Shown: piece after piece, positions 24,601-33,762 of the stretch
Numbering within the stretch: the first letter of the stretch is position 1
How the letters are laid out: each line of letters starts with the position of its first letter
NCBI GenBank assembly: GCA_963170755.1
Contig: OY720683.1
Coordinates: 69,006,634 to 69,070,633 of the forward strand
DNA: 64,000 bases
Direction of reading: 5' to 3'
Origin: Amphimallon solstitiale
Taxonomy: Eukaryota > Arthropoda > Insecta > Coleoptera > Scarabaeidae
The notes under the pieces: generated by a model
Database searches by the model: none
Told to the model about the DNA's origin: nothing
The model's input: only the letters and a program-made list of their open reading frames with translations
Translations under genes and position numbers: made by a program

Positions 24601-27161
24601 TTTCATTTGATAGAAATTGCTATATTAAAAGAGATATGTGAATAATTCTTCTTGTGATGGCGGATAAAATTGTTTGTTCGTTCTCTACGTTACGTACATG
24701 ATTTCACAGCCTCAAGCTTTATAACATTATGAGTTCCTGATAGTTATCCTTATCTATTTCTTACTCTTTCTAACATTTCCATTTTTTGCCATATTTGGCT
24801 TCTTGTGATGTCTATGTTAAGAAATTGGTGATTGATTAACATGTCAGCTCGGTTATCGTGTGTCCTATTTATATGATGTATCCAATATCTGTGTCTTTAA
24901 CTTACATCTATTTCTATGTGTATAAATACTTTCATAACTGTCTAATTCTCTAAAATTATTTACAGTTTTAACTAATCTAAGACTATCTGTGGGCATACCG
25001 TGTCCTGTGTCGAAAATATGTCGAGCAATGCTTGATTTTTCCGGTCTGTTGTATCTGAAATGTGCAATGTGTTCTTTGTAACAAGTTGAAATTGAACGCC
25101 TAGTTTGGCCAACATATTTTTGATTACAATCTTTACACGATTCCAGAAACATTAAAATATTTAGAAGATTGATTGATTAAGAACAAAATTGAACGCGTAA
25201 AAATAGATGATTACTTAAAGTTGACAACTCTCTGCATGTCCCAGAACTGCTTTCAGTTTAAAGGCAACTTCTATATACGAACAGCGACAGGGTACAGCAA
25301 TGGGCAGCAGCTTGTCTCCATTTATAGCGAATTCGTTTATGAGTCACATTGAAACCAAACTTAAAAGAAACTCTAAGTATTTCCCTAAAGTATGGATGGA
25401 TATGAATGTCGTCAACGTACCTAGTTGACGACATTTGCGCGATTTTTAATACTAACTTGTGTGATTTGGATGATTTCTTATTTGAATTAAACTCTAAATT
25501 CACTACAATTAATTTCACAATAGAAAAGGAAAACAATGATCAACTACGATTTTTAGATGTTTTAGTTATAAACAATAATAATAAACTATGTTCGCGGTCG
25601 ATACGGCGCATGTTGACGGCGGCTATAAAAGTGTTTGGGCGTGCATGATGAGCGATGTCTTAAGTTACGTCAAAAACCACCATACCTGTCTGTCAAAAGT
25701 TTCTTGTCGTGGTCATGGAATAATTCTTATCGATTACCTTGCAAAAGATAAAAAAATCGACTGAGAGCAGTGCTGGATGTATTGTTGCACTTAAAAAAAA
25801 ACGTCCACAGTTCGGCAGAAAAATTGTGCTGTTTTAGCAGGATAACGCTAAAACAGCACAATTGCTTTCGCATCCATCCTATTTGTCAGATCTGGCTCCC
25901 ATTCATTTTTCCTGTTTCCCAATTAGAAAATATATTTAGGGAAGGATAAGAAGGTTCAAGTGCCGAGATGGAAGAAACAGTAACTCAGTATTTTTCATGT
26001 GGAGATAACTTTTTTTTGACGGTTTAAAAGGTTGAACCAAATGTATCAAATGCAATGAGACAACACCGAGAAATAAAATTTGTTTTCCTTCGGAATATGT
26101 ATTTTTTTTAAGGCCGACCACTTTTTAAATGACCCTCGTAATTTCCTGGCATATATATTTGCACTTACACGAGCCAAATATAAGATATGTCAATACACTA
26201 TCTTTTTGGCCTAAGGATAGTTTACAAGTGAATCCAATGATTTGTTTGTAATGCCGTATTTGTTGATGATACCTTGTGCAATACCTATTATAGGCGTTTT
26301 CGGAATTTAAACGTGGGTATTGGTATTATAACACGATTAGCACAAATGCGTTCAGTCGGGTTAAAACAATCGTGTTTGTAACATCGAAAAAGTAACCGGG
26401 TTTAAGAACTCGGTACGGTTGTCATAACCCTGGTACAATAAACGCCAAATAAGATGGCGAGCGGTGGGAATGCGTTGTAGTCGTTTTTAACAACGCATAC
26501 GCCCACTTACTGGAGACTATCCAATAATGTCAGACTATATTTGTCCCACTATTGCTAATGCTGCGTGTCAATACACAAAATTCTTATAATACGAAACAAA
26601 TTTTAAAAGAACAGATAAATTGTGTTTTGCCACAATTGCTTTTTAGTATTTAATGCAAATTCTATTCCTTTTCCTCTTTACTTTCAGTTGCATACAGATT
26701 ATAGTATTATCCTTAGATTCAAGTACAAACAAATTTGTTAATAAAACTATTTTAGTATTTGGAGTTTGAGTATATTCATTTCTTCTTTCGTTCTGCTGGT
26801 ACCGCTTCTAAGCTATAAATATAGTTTATGTTTACGTTACGTTACGATACAACAAGTCAGCAAATTGCGTTCGGAAATGTTTTAAATAACCGGGTAAAAT
26901 TTGTGAATCTGTCAGGTACAGTCTGATCGGATCAGTTAAAACCTATATATTTTCCGAAAACGCTCTATATTTTCCGTAGCAAGGTACACCTGCCTTTATT
27001 ACTTATTGTTTATTTGTATGGTTTCAGCATTACAATGTAAATATGGTGATCAAACAGTAAAGTCAGGGGTGACTTTAACCACATATAACCACAGGTTTGG
27101 TCCAAATAGAAATGTTACTTGCAAATGTAAGTTACCGCCATTGTTAACCTGTATTATGTAG
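9852..27161 (+). CDS. Secreted cysteine-rich VWC/chordin-like protein, complete six-exon gene
   Basis: Exons: 9852-9918, 14891-15113, 15169-15281, 16072-16323, 16405-16443 and 27028-27161. All introns are GT-AG. Intron phases are 1, 2, 1, 1, 1 and join without stops into about 276 residues. Order: signal peptide (about 22 residues), a first cysteine-rich module, a C-G-x-GWCGVRP segment ending in CCGKQRC, a VWC-type module (VVNGKTYKEGEEF, C-x2-C-IC, CCPLSFTC), a short Ser/Thr/Pro linker, and a last SVWC-like domain (CKYGD...CKLPPLLTC). The architecture resembles chordin/kielin-like extracellular proteins of insects; the ligand is unknown. Intron 5 is 10.6 kb and full of transposons. The terminal exon could instead be spliced from another gene, but phase and neighbourhood favour this model. 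Confidence 0.75.
10073..11915 (-). mobile_element. Apparently intact mariner-like element, 1843 bp
   Basis: Flanked by TA (10071-10072 and 11916-11917). The 57-bp terminal inverted repeats (10073-10129, 11859-11915) differ at one visible base; tips are CAGATAGAACC and, in reverse complement, CCGATAGAACC. One uninterrupted transposase ORF lies inside. The duplicated block shows the empty site near 50437 ('atgtatatacatatg'), so this copy inserted after the segmental duplication, in intron 1 of the VWC gene. Confidence 0.92.
10539..11627 (-). CDS. Mariner-type DDD transposase, intact, 362 aa
   Basis: Cut-and-paste transposase acting on the flanking 57-bp inverted repeats. Residues 1-120 hold two helix-turn-helix-like segments (TILDIIHRFEKSG; RQISEQLGIPKTTVRRIL), the paired DNA-binding region. 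The catalytic core has Asp163 (LFTDEST), Asp253 (WFQQDGCPAH) and Asp294 (WPPRSPDLTPCDFFLWG). The spacing between the last two acids is 40 residues by direct count, one less than in DD41D (rosa/VISITOR-type) mariners and different from DD34D mariners. ATG start, no frameshift, usual length for the group. The ORF opposes the host gene's direction. It could encode an active enzyme; activity is not shown. Confidence 0.9.
   Translation of the reverse strand: MPLVYSKEEKINIIKWYYSSQGGTQEVIGRFVFSFPDRPVPCRRTILDIIHRFEKSGCINGCSKCYQSNFHPISEERIEKEVSACAFVESSEPCSSRQISEQLGIPKTTVRRILHKKKYKCYKVRKNQEIFPDDQFRRLEFCEAIREKCDNDDNFTRNILFTDESTFSLHKRHNPSAVRYWSQKNKHLSRDVNTQYPQKLNVWAGILGDHIIGPFFLNGTLNAQSYLQLLQNHIVPAVRDLAVNFNDIWFQQDGCPAHNARIVQECLSLHFPHTISTRDNISWPPRSPDLTPCDFFLWGYLNETIYVHQNERPRTLDDLRMRITQLCNSISPVTLSNVRRECYDRLGYCEANNGGLFERDIY
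11916..12549 (+). other. Intron 1 sequence of VWC gene
   Basis: AT-rich and co-linear with 50440-51036 in copy 3. No coding feature seen. Confidence 0.6.
12550..12805 (+). pseudogene. Retroelement integrase-derived (KRBA2-like) relic in intron 1
   Basis: Frame reading W-S-K-GLRFVQFVKNKACHSG, then SPYETLFGEPVKLGL, then DEEDAKRINV. This is the end of an integrase core and its tail as seen in KRBA2/GIN-type integrase-derived proteins and Ty3 elements (the H-S-G-I...SPYE-x-x-FG motif). A homopolymer-run indel (nine A here, eight in the other copy) shifts the frame near 12739. The duplicated copy is 51037-51297. Both are short relics that predate the duplication. Confidence 0.6.
12878..13419 (+). 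mobile_element. Solo LTR, 542 bp
   Basis: Begins TGTAACG and ends CGTTACA, flanked by 4-bp ATAT duplications (12874-12877, 13420-13423). It contains a promoter-like 'gtatataaggcgactgg'. The copy-3 sequence near 57577 is uninterrupted, 'caaaatattatacataa', an exact empty site. A second LTR of the same family is at 43849-44440. Confidence 0.85.
13633..14205. mobile_element. MITE with 16-bp inverted ends, copy A
   Basis: Left end GGGGTGCGTTCAGAAA and right end (reverse complement) GGGGCGCGTTCAGAAA. The TTCTGAACG motif recurs internally. No ORF. Present also at 57794-58371, so the insertion predates the duplication. Flanking target duplication is not clear. Confidence 0.65.
14260..14395. repeat. 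Cluster of TTTACTAGT motifs
   Basis: Five occurrences of ACTAGT or ACTGGT in about 130 bp, mostly as TTTACTAGT with or without a following GATT, in both orientations. The cluster is kept in the duplicate (58435-58555). Confidence 0.5.
14891..15113 (+). CDS. VWC gene copy 2, exon 2
   Basis: Acceptor tatattctag, donor AA|GTATAT, entering in phase 1 and leaving in phase 2. Encodes a Cys-rich segment with CDTLG, GCKRQ, C-x5-C-KYER, GKCLFNGTIIDNGQEV and CWDCTC, the first VWC-like half-module. The frame remains open for 12 more bases beyond the donor, so the true end is set by the match in phase with exon 3. Confidence 0.8.
15169..15281 (+). CDS. VWC gene copy 2, exon 3
   Basis: Acceptor ttgatttcag, donor G|GTAAGT. 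Encodes GSFNCGQGWCGVRP, then a CYIRYEL segment and CCGKQRC, matching the C-terminal half of the preceding module. Confidence 0.8.
15450..16037. mobile_element. MITE of 588 bp with TA target duplication in intron 3
   Basis: Left end CCGTATGTGTCAATTTTCA and right end (reverse complement) CAGCATGTGTCAATTTTCA, 17 of 19 matching, flanked by TA on both sides (15448-15449, 16038-16039). No ORF of note. It lies 34 bp before the exon 4 boundary. Confidence 0.75.
16072..16323 (+). CDS. VWC gene copy 2, exon 4
   Basis: Acceptor caacttttag, donor C|GTAAGT. Encodes a VWC-type module: CVVNGKTYKEGEEF, C-x2-C-IC, HCKRRGC, ENNCAP and a CCPLSFTC end. Confidence 0.85.
16405..16443 (+). CDS. VWC gene copy 2, exon 5 (linker)
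   Basis: A 39-bp exon between ttattttag and G|GTAATC, in phase with both neighbours. Encodes a polar Ser/Asn/Thr/Pro linker with no cysteine. Small and found by phase, so slightly less certain than the others. Confidence 0.65.
17386..17881. mobile_element. Nested MITE-like element, 496 bp
   Basis: TTTTTTCTACAAACAC at the left is matched by GTGTTTGTAGAAAAAA at the right. Just outside the left end (17290-17360) lies a second, imperfect palindromic stretch (ATTTTATTTCACGAGTAAA and its inverse). No ORF and no certain target duplication. Confidence 0.5.
18576..20030 (-). mobile_element. 5'-truncated non-LTR retrotransposon with (ATT)n tail
   Basis: Sense strand is minus. The 3' end is an (ATT)n run, seen as (AAT)n at about 18578-18619. 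The body codes for the C-terminal half of a reverse transcriptase. The left part of the element is missing, and it interrupts the hAT reading frame. Jockey/CR1-like by motif; clade not settled. Confidence 0.7.
18735..19804 (-). pseudogene. LINE reverse transcriptase fragment
   Basis: 19804-19091 has LSKAFDLVNH, the GVPQGSILGPLLY motif, LFADDTSM (the FADD catalytic box) and FLGVTID. The frame then shifts, and 19118-18735 continues with MQKRAIRIMNG and the thumb/C-terminal part to its natural end. The N-terminal endonuclease and the first RT blocks are absent. A jockey/CR1-type RT, inactive because truncated and frameshifted. Confidence 0.75.
21446..22611. other. Intron 5 stretch without recognisable feature
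   Basis: Short low-complexity frames only. A GC-richer patch near 22080-22140 has no ORF. Confidence 0.4.
22612..23505 (+). pseudogene. hAT transposase relic with BED-like start
   Basis: Starts MEERREIHCETMAS and has DSDIYCKVCKISL (zinc-finger-like C-x2-C). Later come VSDNAVYMLKTDRLLKETHP, HITCVAHAHHRIC, ITRWGTWLEATSFYAENFD and, at the end, SDVERTFSINKDVVNSKRTNLREEQM, the hAT dimerisation motif. The reading frame changes several times and the middle is shortened. Sense is plus, in intron 5. Ends were not located. Confidence 0.65.
24070..24282. repeat. Inverted repeat (MITE-like), 213 bp
   Basis: GTGTAATGCAACACTTGATAT (24070-24090) pairs with 24262-24282 with one mismatch; ATTGCAACGTCG (24113-24124) pairs with CGACGTTGCAAT (24238-24249). 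No ORF. Confidence 0.6.
24865..25152 (-). pseudogene. Penelope-like element, GIY-YIG endonuclease fragment
   Basis: CKDCNQKYVGQTRRS followed by YKEHIAHFRYNRPEKSSIARHIFDTGH is the C-x2-C / Y-x-GQT-x-R pattern of the C-terminal endonuclease of Penelope retroelements. 95 residues, open, without the reverse transcriptase upstream on this strand. Confidence 0.7.
25160..25650 (+). pseudogene. Penelope-like element, reverse transcriptase fragment
   Basis: Pieces in two frames: FKGNFYIRTATGYSNG..., a shifted GTAMGSSLSPFIANSFMSH, then YLVDDICAIFN (the VDD catalytic box) and LDDFLFELNSKFTTINFTIEKENNDQLRFLDVLV-type text. The order matches Penelope RT. It lies head-to-head with the endonuclease fragment at 24865-25152. 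Confidence 0.65.
25655..26105 (+). pseudogene. Mariner transposase relic (DD34D type)
   Basis: Reads in pieces as CRGHGIILIDYLAKDKKI, a decayed second-Asp region ('cagcacaattgctttcgcatcc'), a LSDLAP-like third region, FFLFPN and a C-terminal stretch. This is the second half of a classical mariner transposase with many stops. Identification by pattern only. Confidence 0.55.
26293..26965. mobile_element. MITE of 673 bp with TATA/TA target duplication, end of intron 5
   Basis: Left end GGCGTTTTCGGAA, right end (reverse complement) GAGCGTTTTCGGAA, flanked by TATA on both sides. Absent at the paralogous site near 1755. It ends about 60 bp before the acceptor of the last exon. Confidence 0.8.
27028..27161 (+). 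CDS. VWC gene copy 2, terminal exon
   Basis: Acceptor atggtttcag, phase 1. Encodes ALQCKYGDQTVKSGVTLTTY, then CKCKLPPLLTCIM and TAG. It ends 16-17 residues earlier than the copy at 1815 because the sequence after TGT-ATT differs (ATG TAG here, CAC AAA ATG there). Confidence 0.75.
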
Positions 27162-27290
27162 CAAAAGGAAATTACGTAGTCAGGCATTTACCAGAAAAAT
27201 AAATAGTTTATAAAACATTAAGTATTGTACTATATTTTGTTGTATTTTAAATGTTTATAAAAATTTTATTAAAACTATTGTTAAATACAA

Positions 27291-27296
27291 AATAAA
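27291..27296 (+). terminator. Poly(A) signal AATAAA, gene copy 2
   Basis: AATAAA 130 bp after the stop codon, in the same context as 2076-2081. Confidence 0.6.
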
Positions 27297-27609
27297 CCTA
27301 AATGTAAAACATATAGTTTATTTTCTTTTACGGGAGAAAGCTCTTTTACATTTTGGGTTAGAATAAATAATGATTCTTTTTATTTAACCGAATAGGAGAA
27401 TATAAATAGGGTGAATTAGCCAGCAGTCGGCATTTTTTAGGCACGTCAATTTTCAGCTTTAATAACATTGAGGCGTGTATTATGTTAACGATTTATTCTT
27501 GAAAGTGAAACAAATATATTCAATTACGGCACGAGTAAGACGGAGAATGTTTAGGATGAAGCATACTGTTTTGTTATTTGATTCTTTTGAGAACGACAAT
27601 ATTTAGTAG

Positions 27610-30600
27610 CAGTGGCGGCTCATGAGTTATGAAAGAGGATGGCCACTACAAACTTGCCTATTTTTTGTACATAAAATCGTCTATGACTTTGTTGTAAAAA
27701 TCCGGGATAGATTGGATGAACTTCTTTTCTATTGATAGGACCGACAATGCGTTCAGTCGATCTTCTGACATTGTGCGACTCAGAAAAGTTTTAATGCGTT
27801 TGGGGGTGGAAAAACATCGTTCACATTCTGCTGTCGACATGGGCGTTGTACAAATAATATCCAACAGTTTGCATGTTTCCGTCAAAACCCTTTTTAGGTT
27901 GTTGTTTGTTATGAACGTTAAAAGTGGCAAAACACCACCTACGTCAAACATGTCATCGCGCCTATAAATTGCTGAAAGTTCACTTTTCAATAACATAGCA
28001 TAAGATTTCACAGTTTCATCAAAATGTTTTTGTGGAAATGAATGACTACAAGTTTTAAATATTTGAGAACCAAATAATTTTACTGCACTTAAGTGATCCC
28101 TAACATTAAATCGGTCGCTAATTTGGCTTAAAATAGTGTCACATACCTTCTTTGCAATAACAGTTCTGTTATTTCCAGCTGTCGTTTTTTGTCTTTGGCT
28201 CACAGATTCTTCATTATTGCGTTCTTGATTGTCATTGTCAGTAGAAATTCTTAAATTTCTAATGTTAATAATTTGCTGTTGGAATTGTTTTTGCAGTTGG
28301 GCACTGTCAATCCCGCGCATTTGAGTCTAATTAAATAATATTTCAACATGTGACATGATGAAATTAAATATTTTCAACCAGTAGAGGAATTACGGGCAAT
28401 TCAAATGTTTCAATAAACCACTTGCTTCACTAATAGTATCTGAATCTATTCCATCTTCGTCAATAATTTTGTCTAAACATTCTTTGAAAAAATCAACCAA
28501 AAAGATGCTCTTTGGGGATATGTATAACAAAAATAACGAAAGATGTTTCACATAGTGAATCACTGTTAGTTTAGACATACCTGCGGGACTATCCAATGGC
28601 GAATTAATTGACAATGTATTTGCCCCTGATGGTGACGAGGTGTCTACCTCAATGTTAAACTGTGATTCCATGGACTGTAACGTAAAAAGGTTGTACTGGT
28701 TAGTTTTCTAAGTATTACTACAACATTAATTCGAAAGCTTTACTGATGTACTATATAAATTATAGAGATAATACGCTTTAGTCTAAATTTCGAAATTGTA
28801 GTATGCCAACTGACTGTTTGAGTGTTTAGTTAATTCGGACTCAAATTTCTGTCAAGCTGTTGCCATCCTAAAATACAGAATTTCCAATGCAGATATTTAT
28901 TATACTTGTGTAATTAGGTTTAGCAAGCAACTTGCTCCTGTGTTTTTTCGGCAGTGGCGGCTGGTGAGCGCGTTTTGATTATTTTGTATAAAATATACAA
29001 CAGATTGATTAAGAGATGTATAAATTAGGAACATTTTTAGTTTAATTGTGAAATACAAAACTCGTAAATAAGTAGAGTAATTCTGTCCTTATATTGAAGG
29101 TGACATTTTTATAAATTCATCCAAAGTATTATAGGAAATTTTAAAATATATTGTGGTGAGAAGAAATATTTCTACAATTTCTAGAATAAATTAGGACAAT
29201 CTTGTTAATGTTTCAATATTTTTTTGGCAGAAAATAATGTAAAATAGTTCATCAAAAGTATGTTAATAGTTTATACCATTTATAGCAAAATTTGCTATAA
29301 AATTTAACCTACAATATTATTTTAATACGTCTCAGAATGTGAAAGTAATAACTCACACAATTATAGTAATAACTTCTACAATATTTCAAACACAACTTTG
29401 TAGCAAATAATGCCAATGGATTTTTTTTCAGTGCACCCGGCTTAAAAAAAGACCTAAAGCGTTCAGAAAATTTCTGATTATAAGAGGTGTCTGTAGTTTC
29501 ATCGGCCTCCAAAGCAATGAAATTTGCAGATTTAATTTCTTTTAATATTCCTTGCGTGTAAATTTGCAACATTGCATTTAACAATTCGTTCTGAATAGTT
29601 TTTGAGGCGCCTCTAAACACTTGTCAACCTTTCATATGTATCGCAAGCACAGCGTATAATTCAGCTGCAAAGTTGATTAAGCCTATATAAATACCTGGGT
29701 TTTCCGACGTCAATAACGTACGTCATGGCCTCGTAACGCCAATTGAAAAGCTTCGCAAAATTTCATACACATAAATAACGGGCGCAAAATATGACGGTTT
29801 TTTTTTCAAAACTTCGTTGTAATTAATTTTATGTCGTAAATAAGCACTGTCTAACTGTTCACGTATGTCCACTTTGCCTAGAACACTAAAATCCACGCAT
29901 GCATTCATGTGAGAAACGGAATTTCCGTGTTTCTTTGCCCTCTCTGCGATATGCTTTAAATCATTCAACCCTTGTTTATTTCGCGTACTAACCTCTTTCT
30001 TAAAAATTAAGCAGATATAACAAAATAGTTTATTTGTAAGTGAACATCCGCACATCCACTCATATTTTTCATATATATTATTATTGAATACTCTATTGTA
30101 AGTTCGAATTTACTTGTAAAAGTGTAGTTTATTTGAAGTTCTGGAATAGGCCCTCCGTTCTTCTTAATTAAAAGGTTTTCCTCAAATGATAGCGGGTTTT
30201 TTAAAAGATCTTGCACACAATCAACTTCCATTATTAATAATAAACGTCATTTCAAGGCTTTGAAATCACACACGCAAGGTAACGCAACGACAACATGCAC
30301 TTGCAATGAATGCAAGCCGTTAACTTGGAGTCTGGCAAATTTGCGCCCCAAACCAAAGTTATAAGCGCATATGGCGATGATAAGCGTAGCGAGCCAATTC
30401 ATACTTGAAAGAGGCACATCTGAAATCGTGCCCCTGAACATAGTTTTGAGCGTTGACATACGCTAGTGTGTGTGGTGCGGAAGGAAACTTTGATACCATC
30501 GTTATAAAATACGTAAAAATTATAAAATAAAATAGTGCACTGAATTACTTGCGAGTTTCTTTCTGTGTTTATCTTGGCGGTTGGGTGGGAACGTGCCCTT

Positions 30601-30626
30601 GTGCCCTTTAGTACCAGCCGCCCCTG
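27610..30626 (-). mobile_element. hAT element of 3017 bp
   Basis: Left end CAGTGGCGGCTCATGA and right end (reverse complement) CAGGGGCGGCTGGTAC. Flanks TTTAGTAG (27602-27609) and TTTGGTAG (30627-30634) form an 8-bp target duplication with one mismatch. A further copy of the left tip (CAGTGGCGGCTGGTGAGC) occurs inside at 28952, perhaps from a nested or recombined second copy. No counterpart in the other duplication copy. Confidence 0.8.
27658..30231 (-). pseudogene. hAT transposase pseudogene (ZMYM1-like)
   Basis: From 30231 downward the fragments are: an N-terminal segment (30231-30007); a TTF-type zinc-finger region (30055-29723: KLFCYICLIFKK, then HGNSVSHMNAC); and the catalytic start (29620-29309: FIALEADETTDTSYNQKFS). 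A middle piece follows at 28671-28390, then the C-terminal dimerisation domain (28320-27658: MSTAECERCFSTPKRIKTFLS). Order and motifs fit the ZMYM1-like hAT family. Separate frames and gaps make it a pseudogene. Confidence 0.75.
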
Positions 30627-30634
30627 TTTGGTAG

Positions 30635-31990
30635 TAGTCGGCCACTTACACTTCGGTAGGCAATTGTCGGCCTTGTAAATTTCCTCCAGGTCCGTATAAA
30701 TTTTTTGAGTCCTCATATTAATCGTCCTGTTTTGTTCTTTCTGTTCAAAGATAGTGAGTAAGTAAAAAGGTGAAATCAGAAAATGAAAAATAATTGGGTG
30801 TATATTTTCCGCTAAATAAATAAGTTTTACAAAACCAAAAATAAATTCTCTACAAATAAGGTAACAAAAATAAACACTATATCTCTCATAGTCGTAGAAA
30901 TAAAAGGAAAACATTATTTTCTTATACACAAGAAACAAAAACGAATTATTGAGGAAGATCGTAACAACAATAACTAGATATCTAAACCTGTCATGGTAAT
31001 TGTAAATTATCACGACTGTCCTACAAGCTTAGTACAATTTAAATGAAACCAATTTGGGCAAGTATCACATCCAGCATTTTGTCACCTGCTTCTTCTTGCA
31101 TCACTGTACAATTTTTCTTCGTAGACTTGCTTCTCTTCTGCTAGTTTCACTTTTGGTTCCTGGTTTCTTTTTATTTGGTTAGAGTTTTTTTCTTCGATGT
31201 TGTGCTCTATTTGGTTTCAGATTCATTTTCTTTCTGTGCTTTCATTTCTACTTTCTCCTCTTTCTCTGTCAATATAATAAGCTCTCCATAGTTTGACAGA
31301 TATGGCGCTCGTGGATGGTCCTGACTTGGGTTTCCTAGATTGTTCTAGTACTTTGGGATACTTTAAATGCTCCAGGAATATACCTACGGATGCTTAGTCT
31401 GAACTAAGTTTTCCTTTATCTAATTACTTTTGGTTATTTTTTCTAGTTTCAATCCTCCTTTATTGAGGTCTTTTTCGTCTAATTATCTAGTCCACTACTT
31501 TTTTTTTCATTTTCCACACTCGAATATGGATCTACCTACACCTATTATTCGTGGCTTGTTGGCGATTCGTTCCTTGAGCCGGTCACGAAGTGTTTCTCGT
31601 GGACTATCAACATTTCTGCAAGATTCTCGAATTTTTGGATCATTTTCTACTGCTTCCAACGCCTTTTGCATATTTTACGCCGAATATGCAAAGAAATGGG
31701 TAATTTTAAATTTTTGGTCCGAAAATAGCACTGAAAACAACTATAATCTTATGGCCAACAAATGGCAAAATTAGCATTTGACGTCTATGCTAGTGGTCGG
31801 CCGTTGCTTTCAATGTTGCAACACATTTTTATTATTGACTGTGCCCACGTCCGATTACTGGTGTTGAGAATCAGCTTGTGAAACTGTATATGAAGCGAAT
31901 GAAACGAACATATATCTGAATAGGTAAGTACGAAAAGATGAAAACCAAATTTGAATAATGTGTTAGTGGTCGGCCTAGGGGGAGCGACTA
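30635..31990. other. Unassigned stretch with recurring GTCGGCC motif
   Basis: No gene recognised. The motif AG(T)GGTCGGCC or its variants occurs at 30636, 30665, 31790 and 31966. Weak inverted ends (TCGGCCACTTACAC near 30638 and GTGTTAGTGGTCGG at 31960-31973) suggest a non-autonomous element. The long minus-strand frame here is Phe/Tyr/Ile-rich and is not taken as a gene. Confidence 0.3.
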
Positions 31991-32139
31991 ATAGATACTA
32001 GAGTTAGTATTTGTACCAGTGACCTGTCATAACTTTTTTAGCTTATAGTAGGTGAGTATAGGGCATATTACAAGTTTAAGACATTCATGGAAAACAAGAC
32101 ACGTAAAAAGTAAAAACACAAAATTAAGTATATAGATAG

Positions 32140-33762
32140 CAGTGCCTGATCTAGCCCCTGTAGCTGTTTTTCACAATTTAATGCGGTGATAAATAAAGGA
32201 AAAAAGTAATAGACAGTATTGCCAGGCTTATCATATCTGTCTTGAGTCATTGTTGGTCTGAGATTGTTTTTAAATATCTTCAGTGTGCTGAAACTCCTCT
32301 CGCAGCTTGCTGATGTAATTGAGAGCGTTAAATAAACTCTGAAGGCTACGCGCACATTTGGGATAGCGCTAGTCACACCTCTTTCTTGGATTAGATTTAG
32401 AAGATCAAGTCGATTTATTTCTTCAAAATTAACTGTTTAATTCTCTAACTGGTCACGAAGAACTAGAATTTCAGTAGGGAACACATCCTTAATTAAAATT
32501 TCCAGATATTTACTAAGTTTGTGGTACAAGTTTTCAACTCCTTGTAATTCAAGCTTTTCAAATCTTTACAATTTAGAAAAGAAAAGACATTGTTGAGTGC
32601 ACTTATGCTCTGCATTCTATCTTTCAACTGAATCAATATAACATCGATTACTTCCTTCATGTTACGGTAAAAACTTTCTTCTACAGAGAAACTTATTCCT
32701 TCATCTTGCGCTATCTCTCCATGCATTATATTCCTTTTAGGGATTCTGCGAATAATTGGTTTTTATGTACAGAGTTTGTCAAATTATCGAAATTACGACC
32801 TAATCGACGATCTAGGACGTCTGAAGAGTGTTTCCTGAACATGACGGACAAGAAGGAATAGTCACATTAGGTTTCCCACAACGATATAAATTCTTCTTTT
32901 GTGGTTGAGAACATTGACCGGAAGTACGACCAATTCGCCCACAATTTCAACACTTGAAGGGAAAAGAAGTTTTAGATGTTTTAGCCTCGACGGTGTTACA
33001 CTTCACAGTTTGATAAAAGGCTCCCCCCCCCCCTTAACAAATTCCTAAGCAGAGTTTTAAGTTGAGTGGCTTTGGGAGCTGTAGTACATAAACGGAAAAA
33101 TAAATTTTTCATGACGGAAATACACATGCCAATGGAATAATTAGTTCCCTGAGTACAATGTTTAATTTCTTCAAATAAAGATGGCTGTACTTCAGTATGT
33201 CACCCGTAGCCTTTTTACTCTTTCATTATTTGACAACAAGACCAAAGAGAAGGTGTAAGATGTCGTTTATCTCTCTGTTTATTTAAAATCAAGGAACTGA
33301 GGAAATGTTTCGGTTAGCTTGACTGATTCAATACATAAAAAATCACGCTATTGGTGAGTAAATTTTTCATTAGTTAGCCAAATGACTGGCTCAGAATGAA
33401 GAATTTTTGTTTTCTCGCTTTCCCTATAGCCTTCACTGTCTTTTCCCACCACCCCTCATCACTATCAGTCACAGGCCACTCTGCCCTCTCCTATCTACCT
33501 TCTTGTTTTTCGGCAATTCTCCGCAAATTAAATCAACGCAATTAGCGCTCTATTGTTATTGAAATACGCTTGTTTACTTTTACCTGAAGCAATGTTTTGA
33601 TTTTCCTTTTTGTAATTAATAGTTTCATAATACCCCACAAGTATAAAAAGAAAGTGATATGATGATATCTAAATTTTATGCTTTTATTTATATTTTTATA
33701 GCACTATAAAGTTATAAGAAAGGATAAATTTTTGAATTCCATTTTGCCGCCCGGGGCAGTTG
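32140..33762 (-). mobile_element. hAT element, second copy, right end deleted
   Basis: Left end CAGTGCCTGATCTAG corresponds to 4326. Homology stops at 'gccgcccggggcagttgc' and the right terminus is missing. Contains a C-homopolymer at 33022-33033. Confidence 0.65.
32150..33060 (-). pseudogene. hAT transposase relic, second copy, with zinc-knuckle-like piece
   Basis: The dimerisation segment (RVAFRVYLTLSITSASCERS, then FSTLKIFKNNLRP) is near 32376-32230. A middle segment at 32726-32493 reads GISFSVEESFYRNMKEV. Farther upstream (about 32955-32838) a frame reads NCGRIGRTSGQC, then YRCGKPNVTIPSCPSCSGN, which looks like retroviral-type gag zinc knuckles rather than hAT sequence. Non-functional. 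Confidence 0.6.

Larger units (their letters stand above)
26139..27535 (+). repeat. Segmental duplication block I, copy 2 (3' end of VWC gene)
   Basis: Co-linear with 1598-2330 apart from the private element 26293-26965. Confidence 0.85.

Noticed and set aside
30399..31013. 204-residue minus-strand frame
   Set aside because: Spans the end of a hAT element and its flank. Composition is Phe/Tyr/Ile-rich with no motif; chance frame in AT-rich DNA.
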